A DNA stretch of 64,000 bases. It comes from Aureliella helgolandensis (GTDB lineage: Bacteria; Planctomycetota; Planctomycetia; Pirellulales; Pirellulaceae). This document shows positions 46,741 through 57,902 of this stretch, one piece after another. Each line of letters starts with the position of its first letter. Position 1 is the stretch's first letter. Under the pieces are notes generated by a model. It ran no database searches, was not told where the DNA came from, and saw only the letters and a list, made by a program, of their open reading frames with translations. The position numbers were made by a program, and so were the translations under genes. The DNA lies in assembly GCF_007752135.1 (NCBI RefSeq), contig NZ_CP036298.1:4402001-4466000 (forward strand), in the 5' to 3' direction.

Positions 46741-47112
46741 CTACCCCATTCTTTCCAAGTACTCCTTCAGAACTATCGCGTTGTTATGGCTCGTGTCTTT
46801 GGCAGCGTAGATCAGCAGAATGGGTTTGTCACCAGCTGAGTTCAAGAGCTCCCGAACGCACTTCAATTGAGCGTCAACTGCGAGCTCTCTCAAGTAGCGT
46901 TGACGAAACTCCGACCACTTCTCCAAGTCATGGTTGAACCATTTTCGCAATTCATGGCTGGGCGCCACTTCTTTGGCCCATTGGTCCAATTGCAGAGCTT
47001 CTTTCTTGACACCTCGTGGCCAAAGTCGATCGACTAATACGCGATAGTATTGCGGACTCTGGGGTAGAGCGTAGGCACGAGCTATGCGGATGGCGGAATC
47101 GGGTCGATTCAT
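46741..47112 (-). CDS. DUF488 family protein
   Basis: This roughly 123-residue cytosolic protein matches the DUF488 family (uroporphyrin-III-methyltransferase-like YeaO type). It has V-L-V-D-R-L-W-P-R-G-V-K-K-E near residue 26, the central W-F-N-H-D segment, and L-L-I-Y-A-A-K-D-T-S-H-N-N near the end. The ATG at 47112 starts the conserved part; the frame stays open to 47214 but the extra residues look non-coding. Members are small, widespread proteins of unknown function. It converges on the oxidoreductase gene. Confidence 0.85.
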   Translation of the reverse strand: MNRPDSAIRIARAYALPQSPQYYRVLVDRLWPRGVKKEALQLDQWAKEVAPSHELRKWFNHDLEKWSEFRQRYLRELAVDAQLKCVRELLNSAGDKPILLIYAAKDTSHNNAIVLKEYLERMG

Positions 47113-48829
<1,717 letters not shown>

Positions 48830-48973
48830 TTCGAGCCCATCCCCGGGCCCTCCAGCTACGTCCAGACAATCCCGTCAATCTCGCCTGGCGGTTTTGGCGT
48901 TGACAAGGTGGGTCTGTTTCTCCAGCCTGTAGCCATTCAAAGCATCACAGGCGTAGCGAGGCATAGGGCACGT

Positions 48974-50254
48974 ATGACGGAAACCGAGCGAAGTTTTTAT
49001 CCGGCGGAAATGGCGGCTCACCTCGCCCGGCGATGGGCAGAGCAAAATCATCCCGCTGAAGGGCTTCCGGCAGATGATGCGTTAATCGTGCTGTTCGATC
49101 GACTCTATCAAGCGAGTTTGATGCGTGAAGAGGGGGAAGGGGTCAAGTGTAGGATCATTGTCGCGTCCCCCGACGATTTTCCGCAAAGCCTTGTCCAAGG
49201 AGTCGACCACCTTGTCGCACTAAGATTTACCGAAAGCAGCCCTTTTACTCCCCACAATGTCCGCAAGCTTGCGGGGGCTGCGGGCTACTATCGCGCCATG
49301 CTAGCGGTAGAGGTGCGCGATGCGAGCCCCCCTGCGATTTGGGGCATGATCATTACGGGTACCAGCTGGGTGAATCGCTTCGGGAGTGACCATTTTGAAG
49401 AGACGCCACTGCCCCCCAAACTGGTATTGCAAATACTTGCACCCGGTCACCTCATCGCAGCCTCAGGTTACACGCGAGTGTTCGAATCGACCGGAGGCAA
49501 ATTGTTGACCGAGGGGTTTGATCCCTTCAACTCGCATTGGCTGCCCGAACGCTTCAGTACGCTGCGCAGTTCGCTGCTCGAAGAGTTGTCTGGAGCTACG
49601 CCCGGCCCCAGTGCCACCCAGTTGTGTGACAACTTCGTCAAAGATGTATCCCAGAGCGTGATTCGTCATGTTCTGAGTCTGGTTCGAACTCGCGGGCACG
49701 GTGGCATCTTGGCCTATTTGCCTGACGACTCAGACAACGGCGTTTTGACCAATCAATGGTTTCGGTTCCGAGTGCGTTTTACGGCCGACCTCCCCTCCCT
49801 TTGGTTTCGCACCCTGCTGGGCAGACTTATCAAACGCGTGCTGAAGGTCGGTGGAGGACTGGGGCTGCCCATCTGTACCTGGAATGACTATCGCAAAATG
49901 CATGACGCGGAAATCGCAGAACTGGATGAAGCCCTCATTGGATTGGGGCATTTCCTAGCAGATCTCATGTGCGTCGATGGCGCCCTCGTTCTTGGAAGCG
50001 ATTTTCGATTGATCGGATTCGGTGGGGAAATCCTGGGAGAATTGCCAGTGTTCAAGATCCATCGGGCACTCGATCTGGAGGCTGAGAGTTCCCTGATGGA
50101 GCCCGCAGACACCTCGGGAACCCGCCATCGATCGGCCTACAGGCTGGTTAGCGGTGCCCGAGATACGATTGCCGTAGTGGTCTCCCAGGATGGAGACGTG
50201 CGATTCGTGGCACATCACTTAGGCCAGCTCACCTACTGGCCCTACCTTCCTTAG
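48974..50254 (+). CDS. Diadenylate-cyclase-like protein with N-terminal sensor-like region
   Basis: This 426-residue protein has a C-terminal region resembling the DisA_N diadenylate cyclase (DAC) domain: the D-G-A motif at about residues 335-337 (V-D-G-A-L-V-L), a G-F-G-G segment, and the G-T-R-H-R-S-A motif at 382-388, followed by V-V-V-S-Q-D-G. In true cyclases these two motifs bind ATP and metal to make c-di-AMP. Here the spacing between them is about 16 residues longer than in DisA. The N-terminal 300 residues look like an alpha/beta sensor region of the type found fused to DAC-like domains (DACNV-type, from memory). The ATG at 48974 has AGGG upstream; GTG 48908 is an alternative. Activity is inferred, not shown. 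Confidence 0.75.
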   Translation: MTETERSFYPAEMAAHLARRWAEQNHPAEGLPADDALIVLFDRLYQASLMREEGEGVKCRIIVASPDDFPQSLVQGVDHLVALRFTESSPFTPHNVRKLAGAAGYYRAMLAVEVRDASPPAIWGMIITGTSWVNRFGSDHFEETPLPPKLVLQILAPGHLIAASGYTRVFESTGGKLLTEGFDPFNSHWLPERFSTLRSSLLEELSGATPGPSATQLCDNFVKDVSQSVIRHVLSLVRTRGHGGILAYLPDDSDNGVLTNQWFRFRVRFTADLPSLWFRTLLGRLIKRVLKVGGGLGLPICTWNDYRKMHDAEIAELDEALIGLGHFLADLMCVDGALVLGSDFRLIGFGGEILGELPVFKIHRALDLEAESSLMEPADTSGTRHRSAYRLVSGARDTIAVVVSQDGDVRFVAHHLGQLTYWPYLP

Positions 50255-50450
50255 AACGCTACTCAATCGTGAGCTCAACTGCGTTGCAGTTGCACTCGCT
50301 TTTCGGCCGCCAATGGCCAGCAGTCTTGCACCTATTGCTGGCCGATATTTCGGTTGCTTGGAGTGGAGGATTAGCGACTTCCGTCGAACTCATGCAGATA
50401 TCGGTGGACACAGGTAACCGCCAGAGAACCGTCTCCCACCGCAAATCCAC

Positions 50451-50863
50451 ATCGCTTGGCTGGAGAAATGGTTTGAAGAGGGCTTACTGTTCATCGGGGA
50501 CGCAGCTCACGCGATGTCCCCAGTGGGCGGCGTCGGTATCAATTTGGCCATCCAAGACGCCGTTGCGACTGCTAACCGACTCACCGCCCCGCTGTTGGAA
50601 AATCGGTCACGATCAAAGACTTAGCTGCCGTGCAACGCCGTCGGGAGCCGGCGACTCGCAAGACTCAGCGCATGCAAAGGCTTATTCATGGGCAGCTCTT
50701 TTCGGAAGGCAAAGGGCCCGGAAAACCGTTTGCGCCAGCTTGGTACTTGCGCTTGCTCGTCCCCCTTCTAAGCCCAATTCTTCGTCGTTTTGCGGCCCGC
50801 CGGATTGGGCTCGGCTTTCAGCCCGAGCATATTGAATCCTTAAAAGGGATCGATCCAAGCTAA
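50451..50863 (+). pseudogene. Frameshifted C-terminal remnant of a FAD monooxygenase
   Basis: Two adjoining frames encode the C-terminal end of an aromatic-ring-hydroxylase-type flavoprotein. The first frame (50451-50624) carries the FAD-binding signature L-L-F-I-G-D-A-A-H-A-M-S-P-V-G-G-V-G-I-N and continues Q-D-A-V-A-T-A-N before a TAG. The second frame (from about 50597 to 50863) continues with D-L-A-A-V-Q-R-R-R-E-P-A-T and ends normally. A single missing base near 50597 would rejoin them (L-L-G-K-S). Stop codons just upstream show that the N-terminal three quarters are absent. A sequencing error could explain the frameshift but not the missing front part. Confidence 0.85.
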
Positions 50864-50936
50864 GCAACCTAAGGTGAATTGGTGTAAACTGGTGGTCCCT
50901 ACCTGCGCCAGCTCTCTCCCCACCTCGGCTTTGAAC

Positions 50937-53831
50937 ATGCACACCTTTTCGTCTAAGTTGTGGACCTACACGCTCTTGTTGTTATGCGGGGGCTCCGGTC
51001 TTGCGTCTGAGCCACGCACGTTTGAAAAAGATGTTCGCCCGATTCTCAAAGCACACTGTTTTCATTGTCACGGCGAGAGCGGAGTCAGCGAGGGCTCCTT
51101 GGATGTACGCTTGCGACGCTGGTTGGTTCGCGGAGGCGACTCAGGAGAAGCCATCGTTCCCGGAGAGCCCACCGATTCCCTGCTACTCGAGCGCGTTGTC
51201 CAGGGGGACATGCCGCCAGAGGACAAGCGGCTGTCCGAAGCCGACATCTCCATCCTGCGTGAATGGATCCAACAAGGGGCCACAACAGCCCGCGAGGAAC
51301 CGGAGTCGTTGGACAATGGGGACTACTTTACGGAGGAAGAACGGAGCTTCTGGTCCTTCCAGCCAATTGCCAGACCTCCGGTACCATCGATTGCCGCGGC
51401 CTCCATCCGCAATCCAATTGACGCATTTATTATCAATCGACTCCGTCAGCACGAATTGGAGCTTTCCCCCGAAGCGGATCGACGTACGCTCATTCGCCGA
51501 TTGACGTACGATCTTTGGGGCCTGCCTCCCGACCCGCAAATGGTCGAGTCGTTTCTGGCAGACAGCGATCCCGCCGCCTACGAACGCTTGGTGGACCGGC
51601 TACTAGCTTCTCCCCGCTACGGCGAACGTTGGGGACGGCATTGGTTGGATGTCGCTGGATACGCGGACTCCGATGGGTACACAGAGGCCGATACCGAGCG
51701 TGAGTTTGCGTACCTGTATCGAGACTATGTAATCGACAGTTTTAACCACAACCTACCGTTCGATCGCTTCATCCAAGAGCAATTGGCCGGAGATGAAATG
51801 GGCCCCTCCGTTGCGGCTGCCGAGGAGCTATCCCCCTCCCGCATTTCTCAACTTGCGGCAACCGGCTTTTTGCGAATGGCTCCCGATGGAACCGCCTCTG
51901 CAGCCGTCGACCGCGACGTTGCGATCAATGAGTCAATTGCAGACACCCTCGATATTGTGGGCACCTCTTTACTGGGATTGACGGTTGGTTGTGCACGCTG
52001 CCACGATCATAGGTATGATCCGATTAGCCATGCCGACTACCACCGCTTTCGAGCCATTTTTGAGCCCGCGCTCGATTGGAAAGCCTGGCAGCCTCCCAAG
52101 CAGCGTCGGCGATCGCTTTACACCCCTGCGGAACGGGAGCAAAAAGCGGATATCGATCGGCGGCTGGCGGTCGCCGAAGAGACGCTCCGCAAGAGGAAGC
52201 AGGAGCATCTGGATCGAATTCTGCACGAAGAATTGTTGGTGGTGCCCGAGGACAAACGCCTGCTCATCAAAGCCGCTTTCGAAGCGAAAGCCGCCCATCG
52301 ATCTCCGCTGCAAATCGCACTCCTCGAGGAATATCCCAGTATTGCCAGCATCTCCCCAGGCTCACTCTACCTCTACTCCAACAAAAGAGGACGCCGTGCC
52401 GACGATATTGAGCGCGTAGCGGCGGAACTGGAAACACAGTTTATTGAGCGAACACAGCTTGAGCGGACTGCCAGCTTACCGCCGGACCAGCAGCGAGAAT
52501 TCCTTAGCTGGCTGTCTGCTACAACCGCAACGCAGAATGCTCAAGATCGTCCACGCAGGGAAGCATTCGCTGAGCTCGTAGTGACGGCAGATTCTCTGAA
52601 GCAATTTGCCCCTGATCGATTCGGTGAGCTCAAGCGCTACCGCGATGCGGCTGCAAGGTGTCGAGAGCTAGATGCGAACGCTGACCTTGCTAAGCTCGAC
52701 GCCGAGATTAAGTCAATCCGGGCCCTGGCCCCGCCCGAACAATTTGTACGACTATTGACGGAACCACCTGATCATACGCCCACGACCTACCTGTTCCTTC
52801 GCGGAGACCACCAGCAAGCGGGGCAAGCCTGTGAACCTAGTGAATTGACTGTTTTGAAGAGTGCGTCGCCAACGACAATTCCGCACAACGATCCGCAGTT
52901 GCCCACCACAGGCCGTAGATTGGCCTATGCCAAGCATTTGACGAACGGTCAGCACCCGCTGGTAGCACGCGTGCTGATCAACCGCGTTTGGCTGCAGCAC
53001 TTCGGTCGCGGCTTGGTCGACTCACCTGGCGACTTTGGCTACCTGGGATCCGAACCAACCCATCCCGCGTTGCTTGATTGGCTGGCGACGGAGTGGATGC
53101 AGCAGGGGTGGGATCTAAAATACATGCACCGCCTCATCTTGGGGTCGGCTACTTATCGCCAGCAATCGCAGCGTTCCGAAAAGCGAGATCGCGTTGATCC
53201 AGAGAATGCATGGTACGCAAGAATGTCAGTGCGACGACTCGAGTCGGAAGTGCTTCGCGACGCGATCCTCACCGTCAGCCACTCCATGTTGCACGAATTG
53301 CATGGACCCCCTGTCCCCGTTAAAGAAGATGCGGTTGGCCAGATTGTGTTGGGGCGCGAAATGCTCGATGGTGAGCGAAAGCCGACCGGAGACGATAGTG
53401 ACTTTCCCGGCGTCTCCAGAAGGAGCGTCTACATCCAAGTCCGCCGTAGTCGTCCCCTGGCCGTCCTAGAGACCTTTGACCTGCCCACTGTTACCCCGAA
53501 CTGTACGCAGCGCAGTTTTTCGAATGTAGCCACTCAGGCATTGATGCTGATGAACAGCAAATTCACCACGCAACAGGCAGATCTGTTTGCTGCGGATTTA
53601 GTGCGTTCAAATTCCGAAGTTGCCCAACAAATAGCTGCTGCGTGGCAGCGTTGCTATACCCAGGATATCACTCCTTCAGTCCTCGATAGTTTGCTTGCTT
53701 TTGTGGCGACACAGTCAGACCTATTCCTCGCCCGCGACAACAAATTGACTGCTGAAGTTGCGCATCACAAGGCGCTCGCTAGCGTCTGCCATGCGCTGCT
53801 CAGCTCCAACGAATTCCTCTATGTGGACTAA
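50937..53831 (+). CDS. Secreted PSD1-type cytochrome protein (DUF1549/DUF1553)
   Basis: This 964-residue exported protein has a signal peptide (about 1-24), then a planctomycete cytochrome c domain with C-F-H-C-H near residue 41, DUF1549 (from about 160, with R-R-L-T-Y-D-L-W-G-L-P-P and the second haem-type motif C-A-R-C-H-D-H-R-Y), a coiled-coil segment, and DUF1553 (from about 660, R-V-L-I-N-R-V-W). The ATG at 50937 starts the signal peptide; GTG 50874 is an alternative. The DUF1501 partner begins nine bases after its stop. The role is unknown, but paired PSD1/DUF1501 genes are among the most amplified families in this phylum. Confidence 0.92.
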   Translation: MHTFSSKLWTYTLLLLCGGSGLASEPRTFEKDVRPILKAHCFHCHGESGVSEGSLDVRLRRWLVRGGDSGEAIVPGEPTDSLLLERVVQGDMPPEDKRLSEADISILREWIQQGATTAREEPESLDNGDYFTEEERSFWSFQPIARPPVPSIAAASIRNPIDAFIINRLRQHELELSPEADRRTLIRRLTYDLWGLPPDPQMVESFLADSDPAAYERLVDRLLASPRYGERWGRHWLDVAGYADSDGYTEADTEREFAYLYRDYVIDSFNHNLPFDRFIQEQLAGDEMGPSVAAAEELSPSRISQLAATGFLRMAPDGTASAAVDRDVAINESIADTLDIVGTSLLGLTVGCARCHDHRYDPISHADYHRFRAIFEPALDWKAWQPPKQRRRSLYTPAEREQKADIDRRLAVAEETLRKRKQEHLDRILHEELLVVPEDKRLLIKAAFEAKAAHRSPLQIALLEEYPSIASISPGSLYLYSNKRGRRADDIERVAAELETQFIERTQLERTASLPPDQQREFLSWLSATTATQNAQDRPRREAFAELVVTADSLKQFAPDRFGELKRYRDAAARCRELDANADLAKLDAEIKSIRALAPPEQFVRLLTEPPDHTPTTYLFLRGDHQQAGQACEPSELTVLKSASPTTIPHNDPQLPTTGRRLAYAKHLTNGQHPLVARVLINRVWLQHFGRGLVDSPGDFGYLGSEPTHPALLDWLATEWMQQGWDLKYMHRLILGSATYRQQSQRSEKRDRVDPENAWYARMSVRRLESEVLRDAILTVSHSMLHELHGPPVPVKEDAVGQIVLGREMLDGERKPTGDDSDFPGVSRRSVYIQVRRSRPLAVLETFDLPTVTPNCTQRSFSNVATQALMLMNSKFTTQQADLFAADLVRSNSEVAQQIAAAWQRCYTQDITPSVLDSLLAFVATQSDLFLARDNKLTAEVAHHKALASVCHALLSSNEFLYVD

Positions 53832-53839
53832 GGAGTGCC

Positions 53840-55279
53840 ATGACCTCACAAGATTCGATTGAGCGTTCCACGCGACGCCATTTTCTCGCAGAATCCGCGA
53901 TGCGTAGCGGTCCGGCACTGTTGGCTTGTCTCATTGCGCAGCGGGCCCAAGCAGAGCCGAAGAAGCCGCCCATAGGACGCGTCGGCTTCGATTTGAAGGC
54001 GAAGTACCCACCGCTACGAGCAAGCGCGACCGCCATGATTTCGCTGTTCATGCAGGGTGGGCCAAGTCAGGTTGATCTGCTGGACCCCAAGCCGTTGCTC
54101 AACAAACTCCATCTGCAAAAGTTTCCCGGAAAAATCAAGTATGACAATGCCGCGGAAGCCAGTTCCAAGGTTTTTGGCTCGCCCTGGAAGTTCAAACAGT
54201 ACGGCGAGCATGGCACGGATGTCTCAGAGTTGCTCCCCCACTTCGCCACCATCGCCGACGAAGCATTGGTCATCCGCTCGATGCATACTGGGGTGAACAA
54301 TCACGGACAGTCCATACATGCGATGAATTCCGGTCGGACGCAGAAGGGACGGCCCGCGTTGGGGAGTTGGCTGACCTACGCTCTCGGAGCTGAAAGCGAA
54401 AGTCTGCCGGCCTACATCGCCATGACCGATCCTAAGGGACTGCCCGTCGAGGGAGTCCTCAACTGGTCTAACGGCTGGCTTCCGTCTCTCTACCAAGGGA
54501 CGGTGATTCGCTCAGTCGAGCCTCGAATTTTGAATCTACAACCACCTCCGGAGCTCTCCGGCGAGATCCAAGCCAACTACCTAGAGATGCTTGCCGGCCT
54601 GAATCGACGCCATGCAGAAAAACATCCCGGCGAACACGAACTGCAAGCCCGCATCGCGAACTTTGAGTTGGCCGAGCGTATGCAATTCTCTGCTGAAGAG
54701 GCTACCGACCTCAGCCGCGAGTCCCGTGCAACCCATCGCATGTATGGTATCGACCAACCTGAAACGAAAGAGTTTGGGGAGCGTTGCTTAATTGCGCGCC
54801 GTTTGATCGAACGCGGGGTGCGTTTTGTGCAACTCTTTACGAAAAATCAATATTGGGATCACCACGGTGGCATCGTCAAATCTCTGCCGGTAGCGTGTCG
54901 CAAGGTCGATCAACCTGCCGCCGCCCTAGTCAAAGATCTTAAACAACGCGGCATGCTCGACAGCACGGTAGTTCACTGGGGTGGCGAAATGGGACGCTTG
55001 CCGGTCATCCAGAACGAAGCCAATATTGGTCGAGATCACAATACCGATGGATTTTCGATGTGGGTAGCTGGCGGTGGATTCCGCAGTGGGATTTACGGTC
55101 AAACCGACGAGTTCGGTCACCACGCAGTTGAAGATGTCGTCAATCATTTCGATTACCACGCAACGCTACTGCGATTATTTGGAATCGACGCCGAGCAGCT
55201 TACCTTCGCGCAAAATGGAAGAGAACAAACTTTGATTGATGGACAACCTGCCAAAGTCATCCCCGGCCTATTGGCCTAA
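53840..55279 (+). CDS. DUF1501 family protein with Tat-like leader
   Basis: This 479-residue protein begins with T-R-R-H-F-L-A-E near residue 11, a twin-arginine-type leader, and continues with the DUF1501 signature F-M-Q-G-G-P-S-Q-V-D-L-L-D-P-K-P and, near the C-terminus, G-E-M-G-R-L-P and G-R-D-H-N. GGAG immediately after the stop of the preceding gene gives a strong ribosome site (TAAGGAG), so the two are co-translated. This second copy differs from the DUF1501 protein at 8847-10235 in its domain order relative to the PSD gene (here PSD first). Confidence 0.92.
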   Translation: MTSQDSIERSTRRHFLAESAMRSGPALLACLIAQRAQAEPKKPPIGRVGFDLKAKYPPLRASATAMISLFMQGGPSQVDLLDPKPLLNKLHLQKFPGKIKYDNAAEASSKVFGSPWKFKQYGEHGTDVSELLPHFATIADEALVIRSMHTGVNNHGQSIHAMNSGRTQKGRPALGSWLTYALGAESESLPAYIAMTDPKGLPVEGVLNWSNGWLPSLYQGTVIRSVEPRILNLQPPPELSGEIQANYLEMLAGLNRRHAEKHPGEHELQARIANFELAERMQFSAEEATDLSRESRATHRMYGIDQPETKEFGERCLIARRLIERGVRFVQLFTKNQYWDHHGGIVKSLPVACRKVDQPAAALVKDLKQRGMLDSTVVHWGGEMGRLPVIQNEANIGRDHNTDGFSMWVAGGGFRSGIYGQTDEFGHHAVEDVVNHFDYHATLLRLFGIDAEQLTFAQNGREQTLIDGQPAKVIPGLLA

Positions 55280-55674
55280 CGGTCCCACCCCGGCTCGCTG
55301 ATAGCGGCGCGTCTCGCCCCAGCACATACCAGGGCGTGAATACCAGTCGCTTGAGTCAACAGGGCGTTCAACGCAGCGGTGGCAGTACCTCGAAATCCCC
55401 TGGCGGCAACACCTTTCCTTGCTCAGGCACCGGTTTGCAATTTCAACAAGCCGGTGATCAGCCTAGGTAGCTGCCGTAGGATGACTGCCTACGCTACATC
55501 CGCTGCAAAATTGAACCGCTGGAAAACCTCACTCGATTCCCCCTGCAGCCCACAGCGATTGAGCAAGCACCGACGCGAGCGATGCTCAATCACCGTCTGG
55601 GTAAACCAATCAACAAGCTGCATGCCGACGTGCCCCGTGCCGGATCGGATTGCAAAATTGGGATTCGCTCCCAA
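55280..55674. other. Intergenic between convergent genes
   Basis: This 395-base gap lies between the 3' ends of the DUF1501 gene and the second sulfatase. No gene is supported. A 6-bp hairpin CGTAGG (55475-55480) with CCTACG (55488-55493) is the only structure I can point to. Confidence 0.4.
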
Positions 55675-57186
55675 TCATTCTTCCCCGATGTCCGCTGGGG
55701 TCCACTTGGGAATGCCGCGTTCGGCCAATTGTCGTTCATACCGAACTGCTTGAGGTTGCTCGGCCGCGTAGGGCGCATCTTCGTTAACCATTAACGGCAA
55801 CGTCTCGCTCCACCACTGCTCATAGGCCTTGCGCAGCTCCGCAACGACCTGCGGATGGTCATCTGCGACGTCCGTCTGCTCATAGGGATCATTGGCGATA
55901 TCGAAGAGCTCTTGGTGATTCACTAGCCGCCAGCGTTGCGTGCGAACGGCACACCCGCGATACTTGCTATCGCTCGGGGATGCACCTTTTTCCCAACGTC
56001 CGATATGCACAAAGAGTTTGCGATCGGGCCACTCGGCCTGCGGATCTTCTAACAGTGGCAATAGCGATCGGCCATCTCGGGACTGAATGCCGGGCGGTAT
56101 CTCTGCGCCGGCCAGCTCACACATGGTTTGAAAGAGGTCGATGTGCCCGGTCAGGGCGGGAATATCGACGCCCGCCTTCAGCTTGCCCTTCCAACACCAG
56201 AACGCGGGGACATGTGTTCCGCCTTCGTAGGGTGAATTCTTACCAGTTTTGAATCCTGCGGTATGCATCCGAACCTGCTTTCCATGCAGCTTTCCGCTAA
56301 GACCAGCTTGACCGTTGTCCGTCATGAAAATAAGCAGCGTATCATCCCATAGCTTCCATTCGTCCATCTTCTGGAGCAGCACTCCAAAGTTGTCGTCGAT
56401 ATTCTCCAGCATCCCGTACCTGCCTTGGGTATTGGCATCCCATCCCAAATTGGCAAAACGCTGCTTGTATTTGTCGGGAGCGAGCATCGGTCCGTGCGGA
56501 GCGTTCGTGGGGATGTAGGCGAAAAACGGAGTGTTGGAAGCGTGCTGCTCCTTGATCCATCCCAGCGCAGATTTGAAAAAGACATCGGTGCAATACCCCT
56601 CGGTTTGAACAATCGTATCGTTATGCAACAGTACGTTGTCAAAGTACCTTCCCTCCTTGGCTCGGTTTGGCGGGAAATCAGCGCAACTCCCCTCGTAGGA
56701 TTGGCCAATCCCGCCGGCACCGTGAATAAAGACTTCGTCAAATCCGCGACGATACGGCTGATAAGCATCTTCATCTCCCAGATGCCATTTGCCAAAGATC
56801 CCCGTGGCGTACCCAGCGCTCTGCAACAGTTGCGGGAAAGTGGTGGTCGAGAGAGCCATCCGCTCGCGTTCTTTGATCGTGTGCGTCACGCCGTTGCGAA
56901 ATTCGTGCCGTCCACTGAATATGGCAGAACGCGATGGAGCGCATGTTGGACTTACATGAAAGTCTGTCCAACGCGTTGCCATCTGATGAAAGCGATCCAA
57001 GTTCGGAGTTTTCAAAACTGGATTCCCCATGCATGACAAATCCCCCATACCTTGATCATCGGTCATGACCAAGATGATATTGGGCCGCGTCCCCGCTAGC
57101 GATTCTGCATGACACTTTGCAACTCCCCACTGGTTGAATACCACGATGCCGCATAGTACGAGTAAAACGGTTGTGCTCTTGCTCAT
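55675..57186 (-). CDS. Secreted sulfatase
   Basis: This 503-residue exported enzyme has a signal peptide (about 1-27) and the sulfatase core: D43-D44 metal ligands, C-A-P-S-R at 82-86 (C82 is the formylglycine precursor), G-K-W-H-L-G with K133 and H135, H231 in N-A-P-H-G-P, and a later M-T-D-N-G. A GGGGAGG ribosome site precedes the ATG. It converges on the second PSD1/DUF1501 pair, and sulfatases next to such pairs are common in this phylum. It is only distantly similar to the sulfatase at 882-2549 and probably hydrolyses a different sulfated sugar. Confidence 0.94.
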   Translation of the reverse strand: MSKSTTVLLVLCGIVVFNQWGVAKCHAESLAGTRPNIILVMTDDQGMGDLSCMGNPVLKTPNLDRFHQMATRWTDFHVSPTCAPSRSAIFSGRHEFRNGVTHTIKERERMALSTTTFPQLLQSAGYATGIFGKWHLGDEDAYQPYRRGFDEVFIHGAGGIGQSYEGSCADFPPNRAKEGRYFDNVLLHNDTIVQTEGYCTDVFFKSALGWIKEQHASNTPFFAYIPTNAPHGPMLAPDKYKQRFANLGWDANTQGRYGMLENIDDNFGVLLQKMDEWKLWDDTLLIFMTDNGQAGLSGKLHGKQVRMHTAGFKTGKNSPYEGGTHVPAFWCWKGKLKAGVDIPALTGHIDLFQTMCELAGAEIPPGIQSRDGRSLLPLLEDPQAEWPDRKLFVHIGRWEKGASPSDSKYRGCAVRTQRWRLVNHQELFDIANDPYEQTDVADDHPQVVAELRKAYEQWWSETLPLMVNEDAPYAAEQPQAVRYERQLAERGIPKWTPADIGEE

Positions 57187-57902
57187 CCTCGCCTCCCCTG
57201 TCCATCAACGTTAATAGTGTTGAGCCATCTGCTCATTGCATAGTCTACAGGCAATTGCCCGATAGCGGCGCAGTCGGAAACCTTCAACCAAGTTGAAGCG
57301 CGCAAGTTTCTCTTCAACTGGAAGAACCCTGTCTGAGAGAGGGCGCTAGTCCCCAAATGCGGTCTAGGCAACTTTTCCTCGCATTGCTTTCGTGGCCAAC
57401 ACAGTGCACCAACCGCCCAGACCCGTCCGATAAAACTTCGCGGAAGCAAACATAGTGCAAGTAGAAAGAAGGCAGTCTACGCCCCCCTGGAGCAAACCTA
57501 TTAAGTAGAAAGAGACTTATTCTTTCCGGCCCTGCCGGCCGTTTGTCCACGCTTGGCGATGATACTCACGAACGCTGAAAGGAGCTCCGGCACCAAAAAA
57601 CTATGGTTCAGCGAGCAAGCGGCTCACCAGCTTGCAAGTAGGCAAACGCAAAGGCAACACTCGAATAGAAAACACATCCCAGGCGATGCACGCCGCCCCG
57701 AGGAGCCCAACCAAGTCCGCGTGTTTGCGATAGTCTGCCGCTGAGCCAGAACGCGCGACAGCCACACGAGGGCGGATCAATTCGACGATGTGTCTGGCTG
57801 GATACCAAACGTGTTCAGATTCTAGACAGGTACCCCACGCCCCATAAGGCATGTCCCCAGCAAGCCTTGGCGGTCCAACAACTCTCTCTCCATCTCCCCC
57901 AG
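57187..57902. other. 716-base gene-free region
   Basis: No gene is supported; frames on both strands are short and overlapping. CCGGC (57526-57530) and GCCGG (57534-57538) form a small hairpin. The sulfatase promoter should lie within the first 200 bases. Confidence 0.4.

Noticed and set aside
50269-50835. 188-codon plus-strand frame
   Set aside because: It is out of frame with the clear flavoprotein remnant and encodes nothing recognisable.
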